Source: an uncultured Burkholderiales bacterium (lineage in GTDB: Bacteria > Pseudomonadota > Gammaproteobacteria > Burkholderiales > Burkholderiaceae_C). Taken from it: a stretch of 64,000 nucleotides of DNA. The stretch spans positions 1-64,000 of the forward strand of contig CAJAYT010000105.1 of assembly GCA_903949285.1 (NCBI GenBank). Reading direction: 5' to 3'. Below are positions 27,678 to 36,911 of this stretch, one piece after another. How positions within the stretch are numbered: the first letter of the stretch is position 1; every line of letters starts with the position of its first letter. The translations under genes were made by a program, and so were the position numbers. The notes under the pieces are model-generated. The model made no database searches. It had not been told where the DNA came from and saw only the letters and a program-made list of their open reading frames with translations.

Positions 27678-28838
27678 ATGAAGATACATGAGTACCAAGG
27701 CAAGGAAATCCTGCGTAACTTTGGCGTTCCCGTTCCCCGAGGAATTCCGGCTTTTACCGTTCAAGAGGCTGTAGAGGCGGCCCAAAAACTCGGTGGACCG
27801 GTTTGGGTGGTTAAAGCTCAAATTCATGCAGGAGGCCGGGGTAAGGGCGGGGGCGTCAAGTTAGCCCGCTCCATCGATGAAGTTAAGAAACTGGCCGGTG
27901 AGATTTTGGGAATGCAACTCATTACGCACCAAACAGGTCCCTTGGGGCAAAAAGTTCGTCGCCTGCTCATTGAAGACGGTGCAGACATTAAAAAAGAATA
28001 TTACGTATCTTTGGTCACAGACCGTGCCTCACAAAAAGTGGCTTTAATGGCCTCTTCAGAGGGTGGAATGGATATTGAAGAAGTCGCACACAGTACACCA
28101 GAGAAAATTGTAAAAGTTTTTATTGACCCTATGGTTGGGTTAACGAATGAACAAGCCAATTCAGTAGCAAAAAGCATCGGCGTACCGGCTGGTTCCACCG
28201 AACAGGCAGTAGATGTGTTCAAAAAGCTGTACGCTTGCTATCAAGAGACAGATTCTTCTTTGGCTGAGATCAACCCATTGATTCTTGAGGGCAACGGAGG
28301 AATTAAGGCGTTAGACGCTAAATTCAACTTTGATCCCAATGCTTTGTTCCGTCACCCTGAAATCGTCGCCTACAGAGACTTGGATGAGGAAGACCCAGCT
28401 GAGATTGAAGCTTCTAAATTTGACTTGGCCTACATTAGTTTAGACGGCAACATAGGTTGTTTGGTAAACGGTGCAGGTCTTGCCATGGCGACAATGGATA
28501 CGATCAAACTGTTTGGCGCTGAGCCAGCGAACTTCCTGGACGTGGGGGGCGGAGCAACGCCCGAGAAAGTCACCGAGGCATTTAAGATCATGTTAAAGAA
28601 TCCAAAGGTCAAAGCCATTTTGGTTAATATCTTTGGTGGAATTATGAAATGTGACACCATCGCTAATGGCGTGATTACGGCTTGTAAGGCTGTGAACTTG
28701 AGTGTTCCACTTGTGGTTCGCATGAAAGGCACAAACGAAGATTTGGGCAAAAAAATGTTAGCTGACTCTGGACTTCCCATCATCAGCGCTGACACGATGG
28801 CAGAAGCGGCTCAAAAGGTCGTGGCCGCATTGAACTGA
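27678..28838 (+). CDS. sucC: Succinyl-CoA synthetase, beta subunit
   Basis: TCA-cycle enzyme: succinyl-CoA + NDP + Pi to succinate + CoA + NTP. 386 aa. Starts [22 protein letters not shown], the family start. ATP-grasp motifs are [20 protein letters not shown] near 43-62 and [30 protein letters not shown] near 265. The NIFGGIMKC motif near 326 helps specify nucleotide/CoA handling. sucD starts 17 bp after its stop. A perfect palindrome sits just upstream. No other TCA genes are in the window. Confidence 0.97.
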   Translation: MKIHEYQGKEILRNFGVPVPRGIPAFTVQEAVEAAQKLGGPVWVVKAQIHAGGRGKGGGVKLARSIDEVKKLAGEILGMQLITHQTGPLGQKVRRLLIEDGADIKKEYYVSLVTDRASQKVALMASSEGGMDIEEVAHSTPEKIVKVFIDPMVGLTNEQANSVAKSIGVPAGSTEQAVDVFKKLYACYQETDSSLAEINPLILEGNGGIKALDAKFNFDPNALFRHPEIVAYRDLDEEDPAEIEASKFDLAYISLDGNIGCLVNGAGLAMATMDTIKLFGAEPANFLDVGGGATPEKVTEAFKIMLKNPKVKAILVNIFGGIMKCDTIANGVITACKAVNLSVPLVVRMKGTNEDLGKKMLADSGLPIISADTMAEAAQKVVAALN

Positions 28839-28855
28839 CCCAAAGGAAAATTAGT

Positions 28856-29749
28856 ATGTCTATTTATATCAATAAAAATACAAAAGTTATTACACAAGGT
28901 ATTACAGGTAAGACGGGTCAGTTTCACACAGAGAAATGCCAAGAATACGCCAACGGTAAGAATTGTTTCGTTGCGGGTGTTAATCCCAAAAAAGCGGGCG
29001 AATCTATCTTTAATATTCCAATCTATGCGACGGTTAAAGAGGCTGCTCATCAAACTGGTGCAACCGTATCTGTTATTTACGTGCCCCCAGCCGGTGCTGC
29101 AGCCGCAATTTGGGAAGCCGTAGAAGCCGATCTTGACTTTGCAATCTGCATCACCGAAGGTATCCCAGTGCGCGATATGTTAGAGGTGCGAAATAAAATG
29201 AAGGCTAAAGAGGCCGCTGGCGGTAAAAGAACTCTGCTCCTTGGCCCTAACTGCCCCGGTTTGATCACGCCTGATGAAATCAAAATTGGGATCATGCCAG
29301 GACACATTCACCGTAAAGGCAGAATCGGCGTTGTATCTCGCTCCGGAACTTTGACTTATGAGGCAGTAGCACAACTGACTGAGATTGGACTTGGACAGTC
29401 CAGCGCCGTGGGTATTGGTGGTGACCCAATCAACGGTCTCAAGCATATTGATGTGATGAAGGCTTTTAACGACGATCCAGATACGGATGCGGTCATCATG
29501 ATTGGTGAAATCGGTGGGCCTGACGAGGCTGAGGCGGCTCGTTGGTGCAAAGCGAATATGAAAAAACCAATTGTTGGGTTTATCGCAGGCGTTACGGCCC
29601 CTGCCGGCAAGCGCATGGGTCACGCAGGCGCTCTCATCTCCGGTGGTGAGGATACGGCAGATGCAAAGCTCCAAATTATGGAAGAGTGCGGATTTAAAGT
29701 CACACGCAATCCCTCTGAAATGGCAAAACTCTTAAAAGCAATGATATAA
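28856..29749 (+). CDS. sucD: Succinyl-CoA synthetase, alpha subunit
   Basis: Alpha subunit that carries the phosphohistidine and the CoA site. 297 aa. TQGITGKTGQFHTEKC near 12, GPNCPGLITP near 127, VSRSGTLTYEA near 157, and the active-site His in MGHAGALISGG at about residue 256 are all present. 17 bp after sucC, one operon. Followed immediately by a long hairpin and then a prepilin-like gene. Confidence 0.97.
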   Translation: MSIYINKNTKVITQGITGKTGQFHTEKCQEYANGKNCFVAGVNPKKAGESIFNIPIYATVKEAAHQTGATVSVIYVPPAGAAAAIWEAVEADLDFAICITEGIPVRDMLEVRNKMKAKEAAGGKRTLLLGPNCPGLITPDEIKIGIMPGHIHRKGRIGVVSRSGTLTYEAVAQLTEIGLGQSSAVGIGGDPINGLKHIDVMKAFNDDPDTDAVIMIGEIGGPDEAEAARWCKANMKKPIVGFIAGVTAPAGKRMGHAGALISGGEDTADAKLQIMEECGFKVTRNPSEMAKLLKAMI

Positions 29750-29796
29750 AAAACTCAAGCCCTAGCGCCTACGAAGAGGCGCTTAGGGCTTTGAGT
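29746..29796 (-). terminator. Long hairpin with T-tract on the minus strand
   Basis: Arms ACTCAA/GCCCTA/GCGCCT (29753-29770) and AGGCGC/TAGGGC/TTGAGT (to 29796) give an 18-bp stem with two bulged T on the right arm. On the minus strand the stem is followed at once by T6 (complement of the A-run at 29748-29753), so it is a proper terminator for leftward transcripts, such as moaC read-through. On the plus strand after sucD it lacks an adjacent T-tract (a TTTT follows 9 nt later), so rightward termination is likely partial. Confidence 0.65.
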
Positions 29797-29811
29797 GCTA
29801 AGAGTTTTCTA

Positions 29812-30366
29812 ATGGCCTTTAATTTAGATATGAAACAAGCCACATCCTCTCCCTCTAACCAGCGTGGCTTCACTCTGATACAAGTCATGCTGATCCTGGG
29901 TTTACTGGGTGTGGTGTTGACAGTTGCGACTTCCGCTTATCTCAAGCATCAATCAAAACACTACGTTAAGGAAGCATTGGTTGAGGCCGGTCAAGCCAGG
30001 CAAGTTGTAGCAGAAAACGCGAAATCGGACACCGAAGGAACGACCAAGGATTGGGCCAAGGGCTACGCAAAGAAAACAGGTGAGAACCACTCTTGGACAG
30101 TTTACGTAGATCCAACCAGCGCAGCTGTGGTCGTCACCCTATGGTTGTCTAAGGATCCGCAGACACTGCTGTGGGTGCCGTTAAAGGGCAGCCCAACGCA
30201 AGCGGAATCAGGATCTAGTGGACAAATTAGCGAGGGCGGTTTGAACTGGGTGTGTGTTCTCAAGGATGAGACCATGCCAGACGTATCTAAGCTCTTTGCT
30301 CCGCTATCTGCCACTGTTCCCAAAGCAGACTTTAGTGGGGATTTGGTTACGAGTGACTGTCGTTAG
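29812..30366 (+). CDS. Prepilin-like protein with type IV N-methylation motif
   Basis: 184 aa from ATG 29812, which has AAGAG at a fair distance. An upstream TTG at 29791 lies inside the hairpin and is unlikely; ATG 29830 is also possible. The leader ends QRG, followed by FTLIQVMLILGLLGVVLTVATSAYL: a class III (type IV pilin/pseudopilin) cleavage site and N-terminal helix. Position +5 is Gln instead of the near-universal Glu. The rest is a soluble domain with a C-terminal Cys pair (WVCVLKDE and the terminal SDCR), as in major pilins with a disulfide loop. No other pilus genes are near. Likely a minor pilin or stand-alone pilin. Confidence 0.72.
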   Translation: MAFNLDMKQATSSPSNQRGFTLIQVMLILGLLGVVLTVATSAYLKHQSKHYVKEALVEAGQARQVVAENAKSDTEGTTKDWAKGYAKKTGENHSWTVYVDPTSAAVVVTLWLSKDPQTLLWVPLKGSPTQAESGSSGQISEGGLNWVCVLKDETMPDVSKLFAPLSATVPKADFSGDLVTSDCR

Positions 30367-30401
30367 TTCTACGGCATTTCGCAAAATACGAGCCCAGAGT
30401 C

Positions 30402-30881
30402 TTAAGCGCTTTGGGCCACAAAGTGGCCTGATTTGCCACCCAGTTTCTCAGCCAAATGAATGTTATCCATTCTCATACCCCGGTCAACGGCCTTGCACAT
30501 ATCGTAAATTGTTAAAAGCGCTACTTGAACGGCGGTCAGCGCCTCCATCTCAACCCCCGTTGGTCCAGTCGTCTCTGCAGTCGCAGTGCAAGTGATTTGA
30601 GAGGTTTGCGGTTTGGTTTCAAAGGATACGCTGACGTGTGTTAACGCAATTGGATGACAAAGTGGAATTAAATCACTCGTACGCTTTGAGGCCTGGATGC
30701 CTGCAATTCTTGCGATTCCAAGGACATCACCCTTTTTGGCGTTTCCGTTCAAGATCATCTCAAAAGTAGACGCGCTCATCGTTACCGTGCCTTGGGCAAC
30801 TGCCCTTCTGTGAGTATGCGCTTTACTGCTCACATCCACCATATGAGCGTCGCCTTGAGAGTTGAAATGCGTTAAAGACAT
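30402..30881 (-). CDS. moaC: Cyclic pyranopterin monophosphate synthase
   Basis: Molybdenum cofactor synthesis: converts 3',8-cyclo-GTP to cPMP with MoaA. 159 aa from ATG 30881 ([10 protein letters not shown]). The open frame runs 74 codons further but overlaps the divergent M48 gene and is not family-like. Motifs are [11 protein letters not shown] near 21, [13 protein letters not shown] near 68 with catalytic residues, and [27 protein letters not shown] near 107 (MoaC signature). moaA and other mo genes are not in the window. 43 bp separate it from the divergent M48 peptidase start. Confidence 0.94.
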   Translation of the reverse strand: MSLTHFNSQGDAHMVDVSSKAHTHRRAVAQGTVTMSASTFEMILNGNAKKGDVLGIARIAGIQASKRTSDLIPLCHPIALTHVSVSFETKPQTSQITCTATAETTGPTGVEMEALTAVQVALLTIYDMCKAVDRGMRMDNIHLAEKLGGKSGHFVAQSA

Positions 30882-30924
30882 GATTGGAACTTCATAAATT
30901 ATTTTCGGGTAATATGCAAGCAAG

Positions 30925-32520
30925 ATGAATAAATTCAACTCAACTGCTTGTAAGAAACCCTGGACCTTTAAACAAAGAATGGTGCCAACCTGTGTTGGCA
31001 TTTTTCTCCTCCTTAGCAGTGTAACTCTCAACGCGCAATATGCATCGGGACGGCTCCCAAGTTTAGGGGAGAACACGGAGATGACTTTGGGGCAGGAGCT
31101 CAAAATTGGACAGTCCGTTGTGCGAGAAATAGTGCACGATCCCGACTATGTCGATGATCCGGTATTGGTTGAATACGTTGACACCATTTGGCGCTCTTTA
31201 AGGGAGACCTCCTTAAATAAGGGTTACTTAAATCAAGAGCTGAGTGAGCGGTTTGCGTGGGAGGTACTGCTCATCAGGGACAAGTCGGTTAACGCATTTG
31301 CCCTGCCGGGTGGCTTTATGGGGGTGCATTTAGGTTTGATCTCGATCGTCTCTAACCGAGATGAACTTGCCTCAGTTTTGGGGCATGAGTTAAGCCATAT
31401 CTCTCAAAGGCACATCGCGCGCATGATGTCCAAACAAGGTCAGCAAACGCCTTTGTTTTTAGGGACCATGTTGCTGGGACTGATCGCAGCAAGCAGGAGC
31501 CCAAACGCTGCCGGCGCGCTGATTATGGGGGGTCAAGCAGGTGCAATGCAAACACAGCTAAACTTCTCAAGAGACATGGAACGCGAGGCAGACCGGGTTG
31601 GTTTCTCGGTGATGGAGCAAGCCGGTTACGACCCCGTTGGTTTTGTGACCATGTTCCAAAAACTAGAGCAAGCCTCAAGACTCAACGACAACGGAGGGTT
31701 TCCTTATTTACGAAGTCACCCACTGACAAGTGAGCGTATTGCGGATATGCAAGGACGTATGCCTGTAAATAGTCTATTCCAGCCCAAGACTATGTCCTTA
31801 GAGCACGCCATGATCTCTGCTCGCGCAAAAGTTTTGGTGAATCCCGAGCCCGATGAGCAACATTTTTTCAGCGCGCAAGCCAACACATCAAACTCAAACG
31901 GACTCAGCAATATAAATGCGTTAAAGAGTAACGCCCCTCTTTGGCTATCGACCTTATATGCAGCAACGCTTGCTGAGATTCATATGAAAAACTGGGCGCT
32001 TGCAGAAAAACACTTGCAAGATATGGCGCCGTTGGTTGTGAAAGACATGGCTGCGCAAAAGTTGTTAATTTTTTTGAAGGCTGAGTATGCGGCTGCAAAG
32101 GGGAATCCAAGTGATGCCGCAACCCTGATTCAGACTTTGCCAAAGTCGCGAGCACAACTCTTGATGCTCAGTCAATACCGAAACGCAACGCACACCGTTA
32201 GTGACGCAAAACTGGTTACGGATAGCTTGCAACTTTGGTTGGCACAGCACCCTGCAGATTCGCTGGCATGGGAGCTTATGTCTGCGGCGCTGCTCGCAAG
32301 TGGCAATACCATTGGGGGGATACGCGCTGATGCCGAGGCCCAGGCGTCACACTGGGACTTTGCCTCCGCAGTTGACCGCTTAAAAGCAGCCCAGGACCTG
32401 ACGCGTCAAATGGCTCGTCAAAATGGTCTCGATCCAACGGCACAGTTTGAAGCATCCATCGTTGATGTGAGGTTGAGAAATCTAGAGGCTGCGCGCAAGG
32501 AACAAGCGCTCGAGCGCTGA
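30925..32520 (+). CDS. Periplasmic M48 metallopeptidase with TPR region (BepA-like)
   Basis: 531 aa. Signal-like hydrophobic segment at about 20-37. Peptidase domain with HELSH at 154-158 (zinc His154/158, catalytic Glu155) and the third ligand in [10 protein letters not shown] near residue 213. C-terminal TPR-like helices from about 340 to 520. The architecture equals BepA/YfgC, a periplasmic protease/chaperone for outer-membrane protein (LptD, BAM) quality control. That role is known for E. coli and inferred here. Divergent from moaC. Its last 39 bases overlap the end of the convergent four-helix membrane protein gene. Confidence 0.88.
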   Translation: MNKFNSTACKKPWTFKQRMVPTCVGIFLLLSSVTLNAQYASGRLPSLGENTEMTLGQELKIGQSVVREIVHDPDYVDDPVLVEYVDTIWRSLRETSLNKGYLNQELSERFAWEVLLIRDKSVNAFALPGGFMGVHLGLISIVSNRDELASVLGHELSHISQRHIARMMSKQGQQTPLFLGTMLLGLIAASRSPNAAGALIMGGQAGAMQTQLNFSRDMEREADRVGFSVMEQAGYDPVGFVTMFQKLEQASRLNDNGGFPYLRSHPLTSERIADMQGRMPVNSLFQPKTMSLEHAMISARAKVLVNPEPDEQHFFSAQANTSNSNGLSNINALKSNAPLWLSTLYAATLAEIHMKNWALAEKHLQDMAPLVVKDMAAQKLLIFLKAEYAAAKGNPSDAATLIQTLPKSRAQLLMLSQYRNATHTVSDAKLVTDSLQLWLAQHPADSLAWELMSAALLASGNTIGGIRADAEAQASHWDFASAVDRLKAAQDLTRQMARQNGLDPTAQFEASIVDVRLRNLEAARKEQALER

Positions 32521-32844
32521 ATCAATAATAATACCGAGGCAAGAATATAAAATAGACCCAATTAGCGCGTTACCAAAACCGATCACTTCAAAGCCTTCTA
32601 AGAAGGATGAGGCCATCAAAAATACAAACGCATTGATGACAAATAAGAAAAGACCCATTGATAAAATTGTTACGGGGAGGGTGAGAATTAACAAGACAGG
32701 ACGCACTACTAAATTAAGAAGTCCGATCACCAAAGAGGCCACTAACGCAGAGCTAAACCCATTCACAATAATACCCTGATCAAAGCGTGAGAGTGCGAGA
32801 AGCGCTGCAGCGCTGAGAAACCATTTGATAAATATTTTGATCAT
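32482..32844 (-). CDS. Four-helix membrane protein, phage-holin superfamily IV/YvlD-like
   Basis: 120 aa from ATG 32844 (MIKIFIKWFLSAAALL). Four hydrophobic segments are at about 4-20, 32-50, 53-76 and 90-112. LVIGLLNLVVRPVLLILTLPVTILSMGLFLFVINAFVF is typical of the PF04020 (Phage_holin_4_2/YvlD) family. Despite the family name it is a chromosomal membrane protein of unknown role with no phage context. Tail-to-tail with the M48 gene, with coding overlap. Confidence 0.82.
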   Translation of the reverse strand: MIKIFIKWFLSAAALLALSRFDQGIIVNGFSSALVASLVIGLLNLVVRPVLLILTLPVTILSMGLFLFVINAFVFLMASSFLEGFEVIGFGNALIGSILYSCLGIIIDSALERLFLARSL

Positions 32845-32965
32845 GCCTTGATAGTAGCTTAAATTCAATGAGTTGAAGCTCCTCCCCCAAAAAACGAATA
32901 AATGAGGTCTATTTAACTTACACGCAGAGGTAACTAGACTAAAACGCTATCATCCAACCCTAATC

Positions 32966-33388
32966 ATGAGTGCTATACACATTACAGACATTGAGGCCGC
33001 AATTAATTACTGGAGAGATCTAACACCTTCTCCAGACGGTGTGACATTATCCAAAGAACTCCGCTCGCTGGCCAAGGTTTATGCATTGATGGTTTACTTT
33101 AAAGAGGAGGAAGTAGCTGTAAAGGGGTTTCCCGAGCAAGCCTATCAAGCATGGATGGCTTGGTATGACAGCACACCCGATACACCGTGCATCGCTATTT
33201 GCTCGACAAGCCAAGGAGACCCGATCTGCAAAGGCTGCGGGCGAACCTTTGAGGAGGTGCAAAAGTGGACGGAATTGCCTGCTCCGCAAAAGAGAATGGT
33301 TTGGAAAAGAATCACCCAAGAGGGTACGGCGTGGCGTTTTAACCGCTATGCCGAGAGAGCCACTGAATCGGACACTCGGGGCAAGTGA
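32966..33388 (+). CDS. DUF3717-DUF1289 fusion protein
   Basis: 140 aa with two recognisable halves. Residues 3-70 (ITDIEAAINYWRDLTPSPDG, LAKVYALMVYFKEEE) match DUF3717. Residues 72-115 match DUF1289, with CIAICSTSQGDPICKGCGRTFEEV, a four-Cys zinc-type pattern followed by W and K. DUF1289 is a small Fe-S/zinc-like protein of unknown role and DUF3717 is a Burkholderiales protein often seen near it. Both cysteine pairs are intact. Two short hairpins follow its stop. Confidence 0.78.
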   Translation: MSAIHITDIEAAINYWRDLTPSPDGVTLSKELRSLAKVYALMVYFKEEEVAVKGFPEQAYQAWMAWYDSTPDTPCIAICSTSQGDPICKGCGRTFEEVQKWTELPAPQKRMVWKRITQEGTAWRFNRYAERATESDTRGK

Positions 33389-33420
33389 CCCCCCAAAGGG
33401 GGTGTGCGAGGTAAGCTCGC
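33389..33420. terminator. Two tandem short hairpins between DUF1289 gene and purB
   Basis: CCCCCC-AAA-GGGGG (33389-33402) and GCGAG-N5-CTCGC (33406-33420) lie in tandem in the 50-bp gap between two convergent stops. Neither has a good T-tract, so intrinsic termination is uncertain. Confidence 0.4.
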
Positions 33421-33438
33421 AATAGCTGTGTTTAGGCG

Positions 33439-34860
33439 TTAGATCTTAAGTGCCAATTGTTCCGCTAAACCCGTGTACTGGGCAGGTGTCAGTTGTAAGA
33501 GTCTTTCTTTTTCGGCGCTTGGAATTTTGAGACTTTGAATTAAGGGGTGTAGATCTGAGGCGCCAATCACCTTGCCCCTTGTGGCCTCCTTGAGTTGTTC
33601 GTATGCTCCCTCAAGCCCAAAGCGACGCATCACTGTTTGAATGGGCTCTGCGAGCACCTCCCAAGCGTTGTCTAAATCCTTAGCAATAGCCTCTGGATTA
33701 ACCTCAAGTTTAGCTTGCCCTGCCAGCAGTGATTGATAAGCAAGCACTGCATATCCTATCGCCACCCCCATATTGCGAAGCACTGTGGAGTCGGTTAGAT
33801 CGCGTTGCCAACGGCTGATGGGGAGTTTTGCGCTTAAATGGTTGAGCAAAGCGTTGGACAAACCCAAGTTGCCCTCGGCATTCTCAAAATCGATAGGGTT
33901 TACTTTGTGGGGCATGGTTGATGAACCAATTTCTCCTGCCTTTAACTTTTGTTTAAAGTAGCCCAGAGACACGTACCCCCAAACATCCCTAGACCAATCA
34001 ATCAAAATGGTATTGGTTCTGGCAACGGCATCAAACAACTCAGCCATGTAATCGTGTGGCTCAATTTGAATGGTGTAGTCTTGCTGATGAAGTCCCAGTC
34101 CAAAGAACGCTAAATCATCAGTGTGATGGGTGGGAGACTCGATAACGCGTTTACTAAACCCGTGCCAATCAAAATCAGGCCAAGCGACCATGTGAGCGTT
34201 GTAATTGCCCACGGCGCCATTCATTTTTGCCATGATTTGCACTTGTGCAATCTTAGCTTTGGATTTTTTGATGCGCGAGACCACGTTAGCTATTTCTTTG
34301 CCAACTGTGGTTGGGCTAGCGGTCTGTCCGTGCGTACGACTCAACATGGGTAGGCCCGCAAGGCGGTGTGCCATCTCGCTAAGTTGTGCAATGAGTTGGT
34401 CCAAGTATTTTAAGACGACCTCATCTCTTAGTGTACGAAGCTGCAGTGCGTGACTGGTATTGTTAATATCCTCACTGGTACAGGCAAAGTGGATGAATTC
34501 ACTTGCTTTTGTAAGCTCATCACGTACGCTATCACTCAGATCAGCTCGCTGGCATTGATTCTTAAGCCAATACTCAACTGCTTTGACATCATGGTTCGTG
34601 GTCTTCTCAATCTCTTTAATAGCCAAGGCATCAGAAGCACTAAACCCCTTTGCCCAATTTCGCATTTGAATTCTGGACTCTTTGCTGAGGGGCTTAAATT
34701 CAGGCATGCCGGCATCACTTAAGGCTATGAACCAAGTAATTTCAACTTGAACGCGGCATCTAAAAAATCCCTCTTCACTCATCAGCGGGCGCACGCTCGC
34801 TAACTTAGTGTGATAGCGCCCGTCAAGGGGGGATAAAGCAGAGATAGAGTGTTGTGTCAT
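33439..34860 (-). CDS. purB: Adenylosuccinate lyase
   Basis: Two steps of purine synthesis: SAICAR to AICAR and adenylosuccinate to AMP, releasing fumarate. 473 aa. ISALSPLDGRYH at the N-terminus, TSEDINNTSHALQL near 131, SRTHGQTASPTTVGKE near 178 (catalytic His), and the flexible signature loop SSTMPHKVNPIDFENAEG near 313. Separate from the purEKC group in this window. Divergent from the GST gene with a 90-bp spacer. Confidence 0.97.
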   Translation of the reverse strand: MTQHSISALSPLDGRYHTKLASVRPLMSEEGFFRCRVQVEITWFIALSDAGMPEFKPLSKESRIQMRNWAKGFSASDALAIKEIEKTTNHDVKAVEYWLKNQCQRADLSDSVRDELTKASEFIHFACTSEDINNTSHALQLRTLRDEVVLKYLDQLIAQLSEMAHRLAGLPMLSRTHGQTASPTTVGKEIANVVSRIKKSKAKIAQVQIMAKMNGAVGNYNAHMVAWPDFDWHGFSKRVIESPTHHTDDLAFFGLGLHQQDYTIQIEPHDYMAELFDAVARTNTILIDWSRDVWGYVSLGYFKQKLKAGEIGSSTMPHKVNPIDFENAEGNLGLSNALLNHLSAKLPISRWQRDLTDSTVLRNMGVAIGYAVLAYQSLLAGQAKLEVNPEAIAKDLDNAWEVLAEPIQTVMRRFGLEGAYEQLKEATRGKVIGASDLHPLIQSLKIPSAEKERLLQLTPAQYTGLAEQLALKI

Positions 34861-34950
34861 CCTTAGATTTTAGGGCCAGCAGGGGAGGGTTGTTGTTTTC
34901 TCGCAAGACGAAAGGACTAAAATAAAGGTAGTACTTTAGAACGATAAAAG

Positions 34951-35562
34951 ATGAAACTCATTGGAACAATATCAAGCCCCTATGTGCGCAAAGTGCGCAT
35001 TGTTATGGCCGAGAAAAAACTTGACTATGAATTTGTGATCGACGATGTTTGGTCCAGCGATACAGCTATTCAGTCCTCTAATCCGCTAGGCAAAGTGCCT
35101 TGTCTGGTGATGGAGGGGGGCGAGGCTTTGTTTGACTCTCGAGTGATAGTGGAATACCTGGACACTTTGTCCCCAGTGGGTAAGCTGATACCGCCGTCTG
35201 GGCGGGAGCGAGCAGAAGTTAAAACTTGGGAAGCTTTGTCGGATGGACTGCTAGATGCAAGCATTTTGGCAAGGCTTGAGGAACACTGGGCAGGTCGAAC
35301 CGAAGCGCAGCGTTCTAAGGCCTGGATTGATCGTCAATTGGACAAGGTGAATGCTTGTCTAAACTCATTCAGCTCGGCTTTAGGGGACAAGCCCTTTTGT
35401 GTTGGCAATCATTTGAGTTTGGCCGATATAGCGGTGGGTTGTGCTTTGGGTTACCTTGACTTTAGATTTCCAAAAATTAATTGGCGTGAGAGTCATCCCA
35501 ATTTGGGCCCCTACTTTGAAAAACTAAGCCATAGACAAAGTTTTATAGATACAGCGCCCTGA
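34951..35562 (+). CDS. Glutathione S-transferase family protein
   Basis: 203-aa cytosolic GST. N-terminal thioredoxin-like domain has SSPYVRKVRIVMAEKKL near 8-24 and NPLGKVPCLV (cis-Pro loop) near 44, with SRVIVEYLD (glutathione gamma-Glu contact) near 64. C-terminal helical domain has the LSLADIAVGCALGYLD N-capping motif near 150. Resembles YibF-type GSTs. Substrate unknown. Confidence 0.88.
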   Translation: MKLIGTISSPYVRKVRIVMAEKKLDYEFVIDDVWSSDTAIQSSNPLGKVPCLVMEGGEALFDSRVIVEYLDTLSPVGKLIPPSGRERAEVKTWEALSDGLLDASILARLEEHWAGRTEAQRSKAWIDRQLDKVNACLNSFSSALGDKPFCVGNHLSLADIAVGCALGYLDFRFPKINWRESHPNLGPYFEKLSHRQSFIDTAP

Positions 35563-35615
35563 GAAACCTCGGAGTAAGGTCAACAGCCTGACAAGTACAC
35601 TTGCGACCATAATTT

Positions 35616-36074
35616 CTAGGGTTGGGGGGCGCTTGAGCGTGTCTTAATCCACCTGAATACAGCGCCAACGCCAGGAATCTTTTCATAAATCTCCTCCGCT
35701 GGATCCCAGTAATCTCGGTGAGAAGTGATCTTGATAAGACCCTCTTGGTTGAGTGTCAAAAGAAGATGTGTACTCCCTTTGACCGTGAATGTGGACTTGG
35801 GTGATGACTTTAAAGAAAACAAAAAATCCCAACACATGAAGGCTTGATGCGCATCAAATAGTTGGTGGGTAATCACGAACCTGGGTTGCTCCAATGTATC
35901 AAACATATGCTGAAAAATGTGTTGAATAGCTTGGCAACCTACCACAGAATTAAAGGGGTCTTTGAAGGTGGCATCGCTTGCATAAAATTTGTTCAATTGA
36001 TTTAGACCACTGGGCGTGAGTTCCTCAAAGTACTGAGAAAGCTCTTGAATAAATGATTCAGCGAGTTGGTTCAC
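35616..36074 (-). CDS. NTF2-like (SnoaL) family protein in the lipid cluster
   Basis: 152 aa. One cone-shaped alpha+beta domain: helical start with an acidic stretch, YASDATFKDPFN near 30 (typical NTF2/SnoaL loop), AFMCWDFLFSL near 72, and HLLLTLNQEGLIKITSHRDYWDP near 105. No catalytic residue can be assigned. It is the last gene of a six-gene minus-strand run and starts 4 bp after the SDR stop. Proteins of this type accompany CFA-synthase/DUF1365/FAD-oxidoreductase clusters. Role unknown, possibly a hydratase/isomerase or a lipid carrier. Confidence 0.75.
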   Translation of the reverse strand: MNQLAESFIQELSQYFEELTPSGLNQLNKFYASDATFKDPFNSVVGCQAIQHIFQHMFDTLEQPRFVITHQLFDAHQAFMCWDFLFSLKSSPKSTFTVKGSTHLLLTLNQEGLIKITSHRDYWDPAEEIYEKIPGVGAVFRWIKTRSSAPQP

Positions 36075-36078
36075 TGTC

Positions 36079-36843
36079 TTATAGCCCAGTAAATCTACTA
36101 ACGATGGGGAAATAAATCTTATAGGGAAGCAATCTCAATAGCTTTAAAAAACGAGAGAATCTTTTGGGAAAGTGAATCTCAAATTCACCCCGTGTATAGC
36201 CGGAAATTATTTCCTGTGCCGCTGTGTCAGCAGAAATTAAGGCGGGCATATGAAAAGTGTTTTGCGCTGTTAGACCCGTCTCTACAAATCCGGGGTTGAC
36301 AACGCTGACCCCTATTCCAAGAGGATGTAGATCTAAATAGAGAACTTCGGCCAAATGAATTAAGGCAGCTTTGGTCGGGCCGTATGCCAGGCTTTTCGGC
36401 AGGCCTGAGTAGCCAGCCACACTGGATATGAGGCTGATATGTCCCTTACCCTGTGCCGTTATCGTGGGCAAACAAGCGCCTAGTAAATTAAGCGCTCCCA
36501 GATAATTAATCTCAAAGTGCTTGCGAGCCTCCTCTAAGTTGAAATCTTGTGCCCGCATCGGACTATAGTGTCCAGCGCAATAAACAATCAAATCGATTGA
36601 TCGATCCTTAGACAAACTTTTGTAAGCATGCTCGAGTAAAAAGGGCTGAGAAACATCTAAGGCATAGGACTGGGTGTTGGGGTGAGCCGCGACATAGTCG
36701 TTCAAAAGGCTTTCATTTCGGGCTGATACGCTAACGTAAGCACCCAGTGTGTGTAGTTGTTGAGCCAAGGAGAGCCCGATACCGCTAGATGCACCAATGA
36801 TCCATGCGTGTATGTTGCGCCAGTCTTTGATGGGAGGATTCAT
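36079..36843 (-). CDS. Short-chain dehydrogenase/reductase
   Basis: 254 aa from ATG 36843 (MNPPIKDWRNIHAWIIGASSGIG). A TTG at 36915 would add 24 residues and overlap the DUF3833 stop; family length favours the ATG. IGASSGIG gives the NAD(P) Gly motif. Ser of ISSVAGYSG and YGPTK (Tyr/Lys) complete the catalytic triad. Within the lipid cluster it is likely to oxidise or reduce a modified acyl chain or its precursor, which is inference. A hydrophobic patch close to the C-terminus (FLKLLRLLPYKIYF) could touch the membrane. Confidence 0.87.
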   Translation of the reverse strand: MNPPIKDWRNIHAWIIGASSGIGLSLAQQLHTLGAYVSVSARNESLLNDYVAAHPNTQSYALDVSQPFLLEHAYKSLSKDRSIDLIVYCAGHYSPMRAQDFNLEEARKHFEINYLGALNLLGACLPTITAQGKGHISLISSVAGYSGLPKSLAYGPTKAALIHLAEVLYLDLHPLGIGVSVVNPGFVETGLTAQNTFHMPALISADTAAQEIISGYTRGEFEIHFPKRFSRFLKLLRLLPYKIYFPIVSRFTGL

Positions 36844-36911
36844 AAGGTGCTGCAAATCCTGAGGAAGTGTATGGTTGAGAAATAGGTGGACTAAAAGATT
36901 TAGCCATGGTG

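Noticed and set aside
30882-31103. 74-codon upstream extension of moaC
   Set aside because: Overlaps the divergent M48 gene and has no MoaC similarity; ATG 30881 fits the family.
32482-32844. Phage holin, hence prophage remnant
   Set aside because: PF04020-type proteins are chromosomal membrane proteins; no other phage gene, integrase or att-like repeat is near.
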